A DNA stretch of 64,000 bases from Paraburkholderia domus (GCF_905220705.1 NZ_CAJNAT010000002.1:62001-126000), one strand, 5' to 3'; shown: positions 17,637 to 27,183, numbered from the stretch's first letter. Notes: generated from the sequence alone by a model not told the origin. Translations and numbers: made by a program.

Positions 17637-18296
17637 TGCGAGCTACCACCGACGCTTGACTCCCTGACAACAAGCTCGGGCACCGCGAAATATCCGCGGA
17701 AGATCATCTGCGTGGGGTTCAACTACCAGGCGCATGCGGCGGAGACGGGAACGCCCATTCCCAAGGCCCCGCCAATCTTCAGCAAGTTTGCGAACGCACT
17801 CAATCACCATGACGGCGTCATTGAACTGCCGACTATGATAGGCAAGGAATTCGACTACGAGACGGAACTCGTGATCGTTTTCGGGCGGAAATGCAAGAAC
17901 GTGTCGAAGGAGAATGCGCTATCCGTTGTTGCGGGCTACGCGGTCGGCAATGACTTCAGCGCCCGAGGTTTGCAGAACATCACGACGCAATTCACGGCGG
18001 GGAAGATGTCGGATGGTTTTGCTCCATTGGGTCCCTGGCTCGTTACCCGCGATCGTGTGCCCGAGCCGAACAACCTGAGGCTGAAAACCTGGGTGAACGG
18101 CGAAATCAGACAGGACAGCAGTACCAGCGAAATGATCTTCGACTGCCGCGAGATCATCCGCTACGTGGCCAGCATCATGACGATCGAGCCGGGCGACATC
18201 CTTTTTACTGGGACGCCACCGGGGGTGATCTGGGGGCAAAAGGTGCCGCGTGACGAGCGTCAATGGCTTAAAGCGGGCGACAAAGTGGTGTCCACG
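17637..18296 (+). pseudogene. Fumarylacetoacetate-hydrolase-family core fragment
   Basis: The frame contains KIICVGFNYQAHAAETG, then EFDYETELVIVFGR, GYAVGNDFSARGLQ and FTGTPPGVIWG, the metal-binding core of the FAH fold (2-keto-acid hydratase or acylpyruvase type). The N-terminal domain is missing, since an in-frame stop lies at 17634 and no start fits. The C-terminus breaks off after KAGDKVVST, where the 3' end of the leftward MocR gene begins 12 bp later. A GTG at 17712 could give a protein but would start inside the core. Judged non-functional. Confidence 0.72.
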
Positions 18297-18308
18297 CCCC
18301 CAAGCCGC

Positions 18309-19760
18309 TCAGCCATCGAGCAGCGCCTGCGCGAGCCGCCCCAGTCGGCGGACGCCGTCTTCGATGCGATGGTTCCAGGTATGCCCGGCGCTCAGCCTGA
18401 GGCAATTGCGAAAGCGCCGGCTTGCGGAGAAGACGTCACCGGGCGCGAAGCAAATGCCTTGTTCGAGCGCTTCGTCGAAGAGCGCGCGCGAGTCAAAGCG
18501 CCTCGGCAGTTCCAGCCAGAGCATGAAGCCGCCTGCTGGCCGGCTTACTTTCGTGTCGGTCGGGAAGCTTGTCTCGATCGCACGCGTCATGCGCCCGAGG
18601 TTCTCTTCGAAGATGCGCCGCACGCCGCGCAAGTGTGCATCGTATGCGCCGCTCTCCAGAAAGTCCGCGAGCGCGACCTGAGGCAAGACAGGACAGCAGA
18701 GACTGAATGCCAGCTTGCGTTCCATCACCTGCTGCGCATAGGCGCCCGCCACAATCCAGCCGACCCGATACCCGGGTGCAAGGCTTTTCGAAAACGAGCT
18801 GCAGTAGATCGTATTGGCGCCGCTGTCGAGTGCGATGAACGGCTTGGGCCGCTCGCGACCGAAGTGGATGTCACCGTAGACGTCGTCTTCGATCAGCGGC
18901 ACGGCATGCCGCGCGAGCAGCGCAAGGAGCGAGCGCTTGTCGGTTTCGGCCATCGCGCAGCCTAGCGGGTTGTTGAAATTCGACGACAGCACGCAGGCGG
19001 CCACTGGTTCCGTATCGAGCAGGCGGGCGAGCGCGCCGACGTCGATGCCGCGTGCCGGGTCAGTGGGCAGCTCGAATGCCTTCAGGCCAAGCACTTCGAG
19101 AGTATGGAGGAGGCCAAAGTAAGTGGGTGATTCGATCGCAATCGAATCACCCCGCTTGGCGACAGCGGTCAGCGCGAGTGTCAATGCTTCGGTGCAGCCG
19201 TTCGTGATGAGCAGGTCATCGGGCGACAGCGCGTGTCCGAAGTGCATTGCCCGCTTCGCGATTTCGCGGCGCAGGCGCGGGTCGCCTTGCGGTGCGCAAT
19301 AGATGTTGTAGCGCGTGCCGTGTTGACGTGCGGCACGCGCGAGCGCGAGGTCGAGCCGTTTCGACTGCAGCAGCGCCGCGTCGGGTACGGCACAGCCGAG
19401 CGGCACCAGCGCCGGGTTCGATACGTGCTCAAGCAGTCCTGCGACGGCTCCGCTGATCGACACGGTCGATGCTTTCGCGCGCGGCCGCGAGACCGACGGC
19501 AACGCGAGTGCGCCGCGGCGCGTGCCCGCGACGTAAAAGCCTGACTGCGGCCGCGCGACCAGGATGCCGCGATCTTCGAGCAGGCGATACGCCTGCAACA
19601 CGGTGGAGATACTGATGCTGTGCTGTTCGCTGACGGCGCGCACGGATGGCAGACGCGTGCCCGCCGCGAGCGCGCCATTGTCGATCATGCCGACGATGAG
19701 GTCGGCCAATCGCTCGTAGCGGTACGGAGTGGGCGGGTCCATGTCCATGGCAGGGCTCAT
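18309..19760 (-). CDS. MocR-type regulator (GntR HTH fused to aminotransferase-like domain)
   Basis: 483 aa from the ATG at 19760. Residues about 8-75 are a GntR winged helix (YERLADLIVGMIDNGALAAG, RLPSVRAVSEQHSISISTVL). The rest is a fold-type I PLP aminotransferase-like domain with NFNNPLG, EDDVYGDIHFG and YCSSFSKSLAPGYRVGWI, which carries the PLP Lys. MocR proteins sense amino-acid-like effectors through PLP and bind direct repeats near the promoters they control. It is divergent from the aminotransferase gene. Paired ACCAT-type direct repeats (TGGT on the top strand) occur in that gap and again before the phzF-like gene, so both are likely targets. Confidence 0.9.
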   Translation of the reverse strand: MSPAMDMDPPTPYRYERLADLIVGMIDNGALAAGTRLPSVRAVSEQHSISISTVLQAYRLLEDRGILVARPQSGFYVAGTRRGALALPSVSRPRAKASTVSISGAVAGLLEHVSNPALVPLGCAVPDAALLQSKRLDLALARAARQHGTRYNIYCAPQGDPRLRREIAKRAMHFGHALSPDDLLITNGCTEALTLALTAVAKRGDSIAIESPTYFGLLHTLEVLGLKAFELPTDPARGIDVGALARLLDTEPVAACVLSSNFNNPLGCAMAETDKRSLLALLARHAVPLIEDDVYGDIHFGRERPKPFIALDSGANTIYCSSFSKSLAPGYRVGWIVAGAYAQQVMERKLAFSLCCPVLPQVALADFLESGAYDAHLRGVRRIFEENLGRMTRAIETSFPTDTKVSRPAGGFMLWLELPRRFDSRALFDEALEQGICFAPGDVFSASRRFRNCLRLSAGHTWNHRIEDGVRRLGRLAQALLDG

Positions 19761-19819
19761 AACGGTGTAATCGGTGTAATCCACAATTATCGACCCGGCG
19801 CCCCGGCTCGCCAAGAGGA

Positions 19820-19892
19820 ATTGTGATGGTCCATTTCGCGGAAAATTGTGACTGTTATGGTTGACCGGTGGGCGCTACGATGCATGCGTTGC
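19820..19892 (+). promoter_or_regulatory. MocR-type promoter P1 (aminotransferase gene)
   Basis: 73-bp segment aligned without gaps to 27184-27256; 55 of 73 bases match by hand count, nearly all in three blocks. Block 1 is ATTGTGATGGT, block 2 is AAAATTGTGACTGTTATGGT and block 3 is GCGCTACGATGCATGCGTTG. Blocks 1 and 2 hold direct repeats TGTGATGGT and TGTTATGGT, 31 bp apart start to start (three helical turns). Block 3 has a -10-like TACGAT without a good -35, as in an activator-dependent promoter. It lies between the mocR and aminotransferase starts. Confidence 0.65.
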
Positions 19893-20007
19893 GATCGCGT
19901 CTGGAGGAGCCGGGGTGCTGCGCACAGCAATAACTGCTGTTAGGCCCGAGCTGGAACGGCTGTTTGGCTGCTTGCAACGGATCGTCTGACAATCAATTCA
20001 CAGCAAA

Positions 20008-21222
20008 ATGCAAGGCAAAAGCATGCAGGGTATTCAACAGAATCTCGACGAACGACAGCAGGCTGACCTCAGCGAATCGAATCGCCAGCCGTGGCGCGGG
20101 CGATTTCCTCGCAACGAGATCATTTCACTTCTCAATGTGAACCGGCCGTTCAACCTGGCGGAGAGCACGTCGCAGGACCTGACGCTCGGCGAACTCCTGT
20201 CTCTGCCGGGTCTCGAGGATATCCGCAATCTGAAGCTCGGCTACGGCACATCCGCCGGTTCGGTCGCGCTTCGCGAGGCAATTGCCGAGGGCTGCAAGGT
20301 TCCAACCGAACAGATCATCACGACACAAGGCACCGCGCTCGGTCTGTTTCTTCTCGCTTTCGAGGTTTGCCGGTCGGGCGACGAGGCAGTCCTCGCGACA
20401 CCATGCTTTCCGCCGAGCCGTGATTGCCTTCTCGGCGCCGGCGTTAGCGTCCGCGAGATCAGGCTGTCATTCGAGAATGGTTATCGGCTGGATCTCGACC
20501 AGATCGACGCGGGTCTGTCGCCGAAAACGAAGCTTGTCAGTATCGCTTCGCCACAGAATCCGGCCGGCATCCAGACGTCCCGTGCCGACGTCGAGAAGCT
20601 TCTCGCCTTGATGGAAAAGAGGTCTCCTGACGCGATACTTTTCATCGACGAGACCTATAGGGAGGCCACCTATGGCGACAATGCCGCGCTCGAGAGTTTC
20701 GCGGGACTCGATCCACGTATCGTCACCGGCGCGTCGGTATCGAAGGCGCTCGGCGCGCCGGGCTTGCGCACGGGTTGGCTCACGGTGGCGAACGCGGATC
20801 TGCGGGAGCGTCTGGCCGTCGCCAAAATGAACACCGTGATCTCGGGATCGGTTCTTGATGAGATGCTCGCCACAGCGCTTCTGCGCAACAGGGAAGGCGT
20901 GCTCGCACCGCGACGCCGCTTGCTCGCCGCTGCGCTCGAGGAACTGGCGCTTTGGTGCGAGAACGAGTACGAGCGCATCGAGTGGGTGCGCCCTGATGCC
21001 GGCGCGTTATGCTGTGTGCGCCTGCGCGCCGATGCATTCGACGACGTTGCTGTCTCGCGCTTCTGGGACCTGCTACCCGGTCATGACTTGCAACTGGCAT
21101 CCGGCGCATGGTTCGGTGAAAGCAGCCGAGTATTCCGGCTGGGTTTTGGCTACCTGCCGCCCGCGCGTCTCGGACCCGCACTGTCGGCACTTTCAACGGT
21201 CATGGACGCCGTTACGGCATGA
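20008..21222 (+). CDS. Class I/II PLP aminotransferase
   Basis: 404 aa in the fold-type I family. Landmarks: LKLGYGTSAGSVALREAIA near residue 75, SPQNPAG (substrate carboxylate/PLP loop), FIDETYREATYG (PLP pyridine Asp) and VSKALGAPGLRTGWL, whose Lys forms the PLP aldimine. The family also includes carbon-sulfur lyases and decarboxylases, so transamination is the default reading. The start at 20008 has a second ATG 15 bases later. It is first in the rightward catabolic row of the island, expressed from promoter P1 and probably controlled by the divergent MocR protein. Confidence 0.85.
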   Translation: MQGKSMQGIQQNLDERQQADLSESNRQPWRGRFPRNEIISLLNVNRPFNLAESTSQDLTLGELLSLPGLEDIRNLKLGYGTSAGSVALREAIAEGCKVPTEQIITTQGTALGLFLLAFEVCRSGDEAVLATPCFPPSRDCLLGAGVSVREIRLSFENGYRLDLDQIDAGLSPKTKLVSIASPQNPAGIQTSRADVEKLLALMEKRSPDAILFIDETYREATYGDNAALESFAGLDPRIVTGASVSKALGAPGLRTGWLTVANADLRERLAVAKMNTVISGSVLDEMLATALLRNREGVLAPRRRLLAAALEELALWCENEYERIEWVRPDAGALCCVRLRADAFDDVAVSRFWDLLPGHDLQLASGAWFGESSRVFRLGFGYLPPARLGPALSALSTVMDAVTA

Positions 21223-21250
21223 CGTGTCGGCATAGCCGGGAAGCATCACG

Positions 21251-21445
21251 ATGAAACTTGTCCGATTGGGTCCGCCTGGCGACGAGCGGCCAGGCATTCT
21301 CGACGCCTCCGGAACGGTGCGCGATGCCAGCAGCCTGGTTCGCGATTGGTCAGGGAGCGCGTTGGAAGCAAACGTTCTGAGCGAAATATCGCGGGGTGAT
21401 CTTTCGCGGCTACCGGAAGCGCCTGCAGCCTCCCGCCTGTGCACA
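21251..21445 (+). pseudogene. Fumarylacetoacetate-hydrolase N-terminal fragment
   Basis: Begins MKLVRLGPPGDERPGILDAS and runs to LSRLPEAPAASRL, which is the typical N-terminal domain (about 65 residues) of FAH-family proteins. After this the frame loses similarity and stops at 21512-21514, where the solute-binding-protein gene starts. The catalytic domain is absent. It is not clearly the missing half of the fragment at 17637-18296: subfamily style differs and the segments lie in the wrong order. Confidence 0.7.
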
Positions 21446-21510
21446 AATGAATCGCCACGCCCAACGGCGGGCGACCGGGATCTTAACTGCTGGACATGTG
21501 GAGCACAGCT

Positions 21511-22227
21511 ATGAAAGTAAGAATCGCATATCTCGAGGAACCGCCGTTCTACTGGACGGGTGACGATCATTCGGCGACGGGCGCCGACATTGAGCTGGCC
21601 GAGGTGGTGCTTCGGGCGATCGGTGTGACCTCCATCGAACATCAGTTGACCTCGTTCGAAGAACTTCTGCCTGGCGTGCAGGAAGGCCGGTGGGACATGA
21701 ATGTACCCATTTTTGTGACCGCCGAGCGCGCCGAGCGCGCTGCGTTCAGCGTGCCGGTCTGGGCACTGGGCGACGGATTCCTGCTTCGCCATGGCAATCC
21801 GAAAGCGCTGACGAGCTACGCGACCGTCGCGGCGCGCAACGACGCGCGGCTTGGGATCGTCGCCGGGACGGTTCAGCTCGGCTCTGCAAAGTCGGCCGGC
21901 GTGATCGATAGCCAGATCGTGGCGTTCAAGGGCCAAACCGAAGCGATCGACGCACTGCTCGCAGGAAAAATCGACGCCTACGCGAGCACGGCGGTTGGAA
22001 GCCGTGTCCTTGCCAGCGCCAATAAGGAGCTGGAAGTGCTGGCGCACGAAACGAGCAAGGATGGCAGAGCACCTGTCGGCGCGTTCTCGTTCAGCAAGAG
22101 CAATCCTGACCTTCTGCAGGCGGTGAATGAGCAACTTCGCAAGTACCTCGGTTCGGCTGATCACCGTGCCCGCATGGCGAAGTACGGGCTCACGCAGACG
22201 GAACTCGACAGCGTGAGCGCAGCCTGA
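21511..22227 (+). CDS. Solute-binding protein family 3-like, without signal peptide
   Basis: 238 aa. The fold signature of polar-amino-acid binding proteins is clear: PPFYWTGDD, GADIELAEVVLRAIG, LLPGVQEGRWDMN, LGIVAGTV and the C-terminal LRKYLGSADHRARMAKYGL. It starts MKVRIAYLEEPPFYW directly with the first beta strand, so there is no leader peptide, and no permease or ATPase genes are nearby. Either the leader was lost when the FAH fragment upstream was deleted, or the protein is a cytosolic ligand-binding protein. The ATG at 21511 overlaps the stop of the FAH fragment frame. Confidence 0.75.
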   Translation: MKVRIAYLEEPPFYWTGDDHSATGADIELAEVVLRAIGVTSIEHQLTSFEELLPGVQEGRWDMNVPIFVTAERAERAAFSVPVWALGDGFLLRHGNPKALTSYATVAARNDARLGIVAGTVQLGSAKSAGVIDSQIVAFKGQTEAIDALLAGKIDAYASTAVGSRVLASANKELEVLAHETSKDGRAPVGAFSFSKSNPDLLQAVNEQLRKYLGSADHRARMAKYGLTQTELDSVSAA

Positions 22228-22360
22228 GCGGAATGATGCACCCTGCCGGGCGTCGGCGGACGTCCGTGCAACGTCTGGTCGCCATACCTCTGGCACAGAA
22301 TTCATCTGCGCCGACGACACCACGCGCCGGCCCGGCGATCCGCCGCACGAACATGACGTC

Positions 22361-23269
22361 ATGATCCAGCCCCAGTCACTCAGGTATTTCGCAGAAGTCG
22401 CGCGCACGGGTTCGTTAAGACATGCTTCGGAGACGTTCTTTGTCGCACCCAGCGCGATCAGCAAACAGATCAGCAACCTGGAAAAGGAGCTCGGCGCGGC
22501 GTTGTTCGACCGCTCACCGCGCGGCGCGACGCTAACCGCAGCCGGCCAGCTATTGCTCGACTACGTGAACGCCAACACGCGCCACGTCGAGCAGTTGCAC
22601 GCTGCAATGGACGACCTGAGCTCATTACGCCAAGGTGTGGTCCGGATCGCGCTGGTCGAAGCTGCCGTACATAGTTTCATGCCCGACCTGATCACGGAGT
22701 TCTCGCGTGACCACCCGGGCATTGCTGTGCATCTCGAAGTCTGCGGAACAGCGCAGATTGTCGACGCGCTTGTCGATCATCGCGCCGAGATCGGAATGGC
22801 CTTCAATGTCCTCAATCGTGACGACATCAATCTTCATGGCCGCTCAATCCAGCCGTTGCAGATGATTTGCCGGCCGGAGCATCCACTAGCCGGCCGGAAG
22901 ACCGTGTCCATGTCCGAACTGGGTAACGTGAGGGTAGCGTTGCCGGCGCGGACATTTGGCATTCGCTATCTGATCGAAAAAGCCGCCGAACGGGCGAGCA
23001 TCACGCTTCAGGTTGCGATTGAAGCGAACTCACTGCAGGTTATCAAGAACCTCGTCAGGCAATCGGATCTTGTCAGCTTCATGCCGCCGCTCACTCTCGA
23101 GCAGGAGACGGCTCATGGATGGCTACGGGCAGTACCGCTGGACGAGCGCGATTCCGGATCGGCGACCATCGACGTGATCAGCTTTCGCGGGCGGCAACTG
23201 TCGGTCGCGGCACAGCGTTTTCTCGACCTTCTGATCCGGCGTCTCAGGACAGGCCGCCAGATTCCCTGA
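22361..23269 (+). CDS. LysR-family regulator
   Basis: 302 aa. The helix-turn-helix is at residues about 4-62 (SLRYFAEVARTGSLRHASET, then SAISKQISNLEKELGAALFD), followed by a linker helix and an effector domain (RIALVEAAVHSFMPD). Unlike most LysR genes it runs in the same direction as the genes after it (aspartate dehydrogenase, aldehyde dehydrogenase), with 132 bp between. It gives the island a second regulator besides MocR. Its target is probably the AspDH-ALDH-MFS group; no clear dyad was identified in the 132-bp gap. Confidence 0.88.
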   Translation: MIQPQSLRYFAEVARTGSLRHASETFFVAPSAISKQISNLEKELGAALFDRSPRGATLTAAGQLLLDYVNANTRHVEQLHAAMDDLSSLRQGVVRIALVEAAVHSFMPDLITEFSRDHPGIAVHLEVCGTAQIVDALVDHRAEIGMAFNVLNRDDINLHGRSIQPLQMICRPEHPLAGRKTVSMSELGNVRVALPARTFGIRYLIEKAAERASITLQVAIEANSLQVIKNLVRQSDLVSFMPPLTLEQETAHGWLRAVPLDERDSGSATIDVISFRGRQLSVAAQRFLDLLIRRLRTGRQIP

Positions 23270-23401
23270 CCAGGCACCCGCAGTGTTCTGTTTTTGTGAC
23301 GATAGACGTCACTTCGAGCACCTTCCCCGGGAAATTTGTATCCCATCTAATGCATTCATCACGTGGGGCCGAGTTCGAGCACCACGAACCGAGTGAGGGA
23401 C

Positions 23402-24208
23402 ATGATGAATGTTGGATTGATTGGATGCGGCGCCATCGGCAGCCTGCTGTACGACTTGCTGAACCGGTACGTACCCGCCGTCCGTGTCGTGGCGGTCTAT
23501 GAACGGGATACGCATCGCGAGGGCGCGCGCAGGGCGCTCGACGCCGGCGCCCGGATTGTCGATAGCGTTGACGATTTCCTTGATGGCGATCTCGACCTCG
23601 TCGTCGAATGTGCAGGCCATGAAGCTTTGCGCAACCTGGGCCCGTCCGTCCTGGCGGCCGGGCGCGACATGCTCGTCGCATCGGTCGGCGCGTTGGCGGA
23701 TCCCACGCTCGAGACACTATTGATCGACAGCGCGACCGCTGGAGGGGCACGTCTGCGCATTCCCTCCGGCGCAGTGGGCGGGCTCGATGCGCTTGGCGCG
23801 GCGAAGTTCGCCGGCCTGCGGGAGGTGCGCTATGAATCGCACAAGGCGCCGGGCGCCTGGCGGGGCACGCCCGCCGAAGCGCTGGTCATGCTCGACGACA
23901 CCAAAATGCTGACCGCCATCTATGAAGGCACGGCGCGAGATGCGGCGCGCCTCTTTCCGCAGAACGCCAACGTGGCCGCTGCGGTAGCGCTGGCGGGCGT
24001 CGGCTTCGATCGGACCAGGGTGGTTCTGTATGTCGATCCGCTTGCAACCGGCAACACGCACCGGATCAAGGCCGAAGGCGATTTTGGCCACATCGACATT
24101 GCGGTCACGGGCAAGACCCTGCCGAGCAATCCGAAAACCTCGACGCTGGCGCCGTGCAGTCTCGTACGTGCGATCGCAGACCTCAACCAGACCGTGGTCG
24201 TCGCATAG
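23402..24208 (+). CDS. L-aspartate dehydrogenase
   Basis: 268 aa from the ATG at 23402 after GTGAGGGAC, the usual AspDH length. The N-terminus NVGLIGCGAIGSLLYDLL is the nucleotide-binding loop, VVECAGHEAL follows, and RIPSGAVGGLDALGAAK and THRIKAEGDFGHIDI carry the substrate and catalytic His regions of the AspDH family. The reaction is NAD(P)-dependent oxidative deamination of aspartate to iminosuccinate/oxaloacetate, or the reverse. In this setting, with no quinolinate synthase genes nearby, a catabolic or nitrogen-recovery role fits better than NAD synthesis. Related substrates such as 3-substituted aspartates are possible. Confidence 0.85.
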   Translation: MMNVGLIGCGAIGSLLYDLLNRYVPAVRVVAVYERDTHREGARRALDAGARIVDSVDDFLDGDLDLVVECAGHEALRNLGPSVLAAGRDMLVASVGALADPTLETLLIDSATAGGARLRIPSGAVGGLDALGAAKFAGLREVRYESHKAPGAWRGTPAEALVMLDDTKMLTAIYEGTARDAARLFPQNANVAAAVALAGVGFDRTRVVLYVDPLATGNTHRIKAEGDFGHIDIAVTGKTLPSNPKTSTLAPCSLVRAIADLNQTVVVA

Positions 24209-24293
24209 GCGAGAACACTTCTCGCTGCAACCCCACGTGGATTCGAAGTGATCGATCAAAAATAAGAACTCGGATTATAGATAAGGATGCCAA

Positions 24294-25775
24294 ATGAAAT
24301 ATGACATTGAGACGCAAACCGAACCAGCCGACGCTGTGCGCAGTCCCTATGATGGCACTGTGGTCGGCTATATGCCGATTGCCGATGCGGGCGCTGTCGA
24401 GCGATCAATCGAGTGTGCACAAGCGGCATTCGAGATCATGCGCCAACTGCCTCGATTCGCACGCGCGGATATTCTGCAACGCGCGGCGGACCTGATCGAA
24501 TCACGACGCGATGAGTTCGTGCGCACGATCGCGGCGGAGTCAGGGAAGCCCTTGTACGATGCGCGCGGCGAGGTTTCGCGTGGCGTCTTCAACTTGCGTA
24601 ACGCGGCTGCCGAAGCGCGGCGCAGTCATGGTGAAGAAGTACCGCTCGATGTCGACGCGGGCGTTTTCGAATACCAGACCACCGATGCCAGCGGCAGCGC
24701 TACGGAATTGTCCCGTCTCGATCTCGACAAACTGGCTGACATGCGCCGTCGTGTGGGTATTGCAAGGCGCTTTCCGATTGGTCTCATCCTGGCGATCTCT
24801 CCGTTCAATTTTCCGCTCAATCTTGTCCTGCACAAAGTCGCACCGGCGATTGCGGTAGGCAATGCCGTCGTGCTGAAGCCCGCACCGCAAACGCCGCTTA
24901 CCAGCCTTCTGCTGCAGGAGGTCATGCGCGATGCGGGCCTGCCCGACGGTGCGCTGGAGGTGTGTCACTGCAGTATTCCCCTTGCGGAGTCGATGGTCCA
25001 GGACGACCGCTTCGCCATGGTGACCTTCACGGGAAGTGCCAAGGTCGGCTGGCATATCAAATTGATCGCGGGCCACAAGAAAGTCGCACTTGAGCTCGGC
25101 GGCAACGGCACAGTGGTCGTGGCGGAAGACGCGGACCTGGACCTCGCGGCGGCGCGTTGTGTCCGCGGTGGCGTGGTGTTCGGCGGGCAGTATTGCATTG
25201 GCGTACAGCGCATTCTCGTGCACGAGAAGGTCCGCGCCCAGTTCGAGGCCAAGTTGCTTGACAGGGTAAGCGCGTGCAAAGTCGGCGATCCGATGGAAGA
25301 GGGCATCGACGTGGGTCCGGTGATCGACGAGAAATCGGCGATCCGCATTCAGGGCTGGATAGACGCAGCGCTGACCGGCGGCGCGCGTCTGCTGGCCGGT
25401 GGCCCGCGCGTCGGCGCAGTCGTGCAGCCGACCGTACTGGCGGATACCCAGCGCGGAATGCTGGTCGAGGACGAGGAAATCTTCGGACCCGTACTCACGC
25501 TCAACAGCTATCGCTCATTCGATGAAGCTGTAGAGCGCGCCAACGATTCGCGCTATGGCTTGCAGGGCGGCCTGTTCACGCGAGACCTGCAGCGCGCGTT
25601 CCGGGCGCTGGAGAAATGGGATGTCGGCGGCCTGATGATCAATGACGTGCCGATCTATCGCATCGACAACATGCCTTTCGGCGGCTGGAAGGAATCCGGC
25701 ACTGGCCGCGAGGGCACGCGGTACGCGATGGACGAGATGTCGGAAATCAAGCTGCTCGTGATCAACTATTCGTGA
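24294..25775 (+). CDS. NAD(P)-dependent aldehyde dehydrogenase 1
   Basis: 493 aa. ISPFNFPLNLVLHK (cofactor region), FTGSAKVGWHIK, LELGGNGTVVV with the general-base Glu, and GGQYCIGVQR with the nucleophile Cys are all present. The ending MPFGGWKESGTGREG is that of the lactaldehyde/phosphonoacetaldehyde/glyceraldehyde-3-phosphate group. A segment of about 25 residues before RFPIGLILA (TTDASGSATELSRLDLDKLA) looks like an insertion compared with the second ALDH of this island. It follows aspartate dehydrogenase after 85 bp and precedes an MFS gene, so it probably oxidises a semialdehyde formed in the same pathway. Confidence 0.88.
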   Translation: MKYDIETQTEPADAVRSPYDGTVVGYMPIADAGAVERSIECAQAAFEIMRQLPRFARADILQRAADLIESRRDEFVRTIAAESGKPLYDARGEVSRGVFNLRNAAAEARRSHGEEVPLDVDAGVFEYQTTDASGSATELSRLDLDKLADMRRRVGIARRFPIGLILAISPFNFPLNLVLHKVAPAIAVGNAVVLKPAPQTPLTSLLLQEVMRDAGLPDGALEVCHCSIPLAESMVQDDRFAMVTFTGSAKVGWHIKLIAGHKKVALELGGNGTVVVAEDADLDLAAARCVRGGVVFGGQYCIGVQRILVHEKVRAQFEAKLLDRVSACKVGDPMEEGIDVGPVIDEKSAIRIQGWIDAALTGGARLLAGGPRVGAVVQPTVLADTQRGMLVEDEEIFGPVLTLNSYRSFDEAVERANDSRYGLQGGLFTRDLQRAFRALEKWDVGGLMINDVPIYRIDNMPFGGWKESGTGREGTRYAMDEMSEIKLLVINYS

Positions 25776-25841
25776 AGCCAGGTTGCGCGTTTCGCTGAAC
25801 GCTGCGAAACGCGTCTTCCATGTCCTCTTCCATGATCCAAC

Positions 25842-27158
25842 ATGTCGACGTCTCCCCTGAACATTCCCTCCTGTGACCTTGAAGATGACGCCCCGACCGG
25901 GCGCAGTCTTTATCGCAAGCTCACATGGCGGCTCGCCCCATTCCTGGGTCTATGCTTCTTTGCCGCATTTCTGGACCGCGTGAATGTAGGCATTGCCAAG
26001 CTGCAGATGCTCGATTCGCTCGGATTTAGCGAAACCGTGTACGGGCTCGGTGCCGGACTTTTTTTCGTCGGCTATATCCTGTTTGAAGTACCCAGCAACC
26101 TGATCCTGGAGAAAGTCGGTGCCCGCTTCTGGATCGCGCGCATCATGGTCACATGGGGCGTGCTTTCAGGGCTGACGATGTTCGTGAAGACGCCCGGGCA
26201 GTTCTATGTCGTGCGTTTTCTACTGGGCCTGGCGGAAGCCGGGTTCCTGCCCGGCGCACTGCTTTATCTCACCTACTGGTTTCCCGACGCGCGGCGTGGC
26301 CGGATCGTCGCACTCTTCATGGTGGGCTTGCCGCTGTCGAGTCTGATCGGCGCGCCGCTCTCAGGCTGGATCCTGTCGATCTTTGACGGCGTGCATGGCT
26401 TGCGAGGCTGGCAGTGGTTGTTCGCGCTGGAAGCAATGCCTTCCGTGCTGCTTGGTGTGCTCGTCTATATCTTCCTGCCGAAAACGCACCAGGGCGCGCG
26501 TTTTCTCAGCGCCGCCGAACTCGCGCGGCTAAAGCGGGACATCGGAATCGATCGGGAGGAGAAGAAGGAGCATCGGCTGGCTCAGGCGTTTGCCAACCCA
26601 AAAGTATGGGGGGTGGGCTACCTCGACCTCTGCGTACTGCTCTGCTTCTATTCGATAAGTTTCTGGATGCCCACGATGCTGCGCGATGCCGGCGCGAAGA
26701 GTGCGATCGAGATCGGCGCCCTGATGGCGATCCCCAATGGTCTGGCAGTTGTCATGGTTCTGCTAACCGGGATCAGTTCTGACCGGTTCCGGGAGCGTCG
26801 CTGGCATGTCGCCGTGCCCTTGCTGTGCTCAGCGTTTGGCCTGATCGCAAGCGCTTTTTTTCCGGGTAGCGTGGCCGCCATCGTCATCCTTCTCTCGATG
26901 GCAAATGCCGGGGCCGCGGCGGCGATGCCGGTGATCTGGGCGCTTCCGTCAACCTTTCTTCGTGGCACGGCTGCTGCAGCCGGTATCGCATTCGCGTGCT
27001 CGATTGCCAACCTTGGAGGCTTCGCGAGTACCTATTTTCTTGGCTGGCTGAAAGATCGGACGCATAGCGTGGGCGGGGGTGTCATCACGTTCGGTATCTG
27101 CCTGCTGCTGGGTTGCGTGCTGGCGCTGGCAATGCCGAAGCGGGTCGTCAACCGTTGA
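25842..27158 (+). CDS. MFS transporter, ACS type
   Basis: 438 aa with 12 hydrophobic segments. FLDRVNVGIAKLQM in the first loop and FEVPSNLILEKVGAR in helix 2 place it in the anion:cation symporter family of organic-acid importers, the same family as the transporter at 10570 but clearly divergent from it. It sits between ALDH 1 and promoter P2 inside the island, so it is the likely uptake system for the island's substrate. The ATG at 25842 lies within a run of near-identical CATGTCC triplets with no strong ribosome site. Confidence 0.88.
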   Translation: MSTSPLNIPSCDLEDDAPTGRSLYRKLTWRLAPFLGLCFFAAFLDRVNVGIAKLQMLDSLGFSETVYGLGAGLFFVGYILFEVPSNLILEKVGARFWIARIMVTWGVLSGLTMFVKTPGQFYVVRFLLGLAEAGFLPGALLYLTYWFPDARRGRIVALFMVGLPLSSLIGAPLSGWILSIFDGVHGLRGWQWLFALEAMPSVLLGVLVYIFLPKTHQGARFLSAAELARLKRDIGIDREEKKEHRLAQAFANPKVWGVGYLDLCVLLCFYSISFWMPTMLRDAGAKSAIEIGALMAIPNGLAVVMVLLTGISSDRFRERRWHVAVPLLCSAFGLIASAFFPGSVAAIVILLSMANAGAAAAMPVIWALPSTFLRGTAAAAGIAFACSIANLGGFASTYFLGWLKDRTHSVGGGVITFGICLLLGCVLALAMPKRVVNR

Positions 27159-27183
27159 GCGCTTGCCGTTCCCGTCGGGCGAA

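Noticed and set aside
17712..18965. A 417-codon frame starting in the FAH core fragment
   Set aside because: Only the first 195 codons match the FAH family; the rest is antisense to the intact mocR gene, so it is a chance extension.
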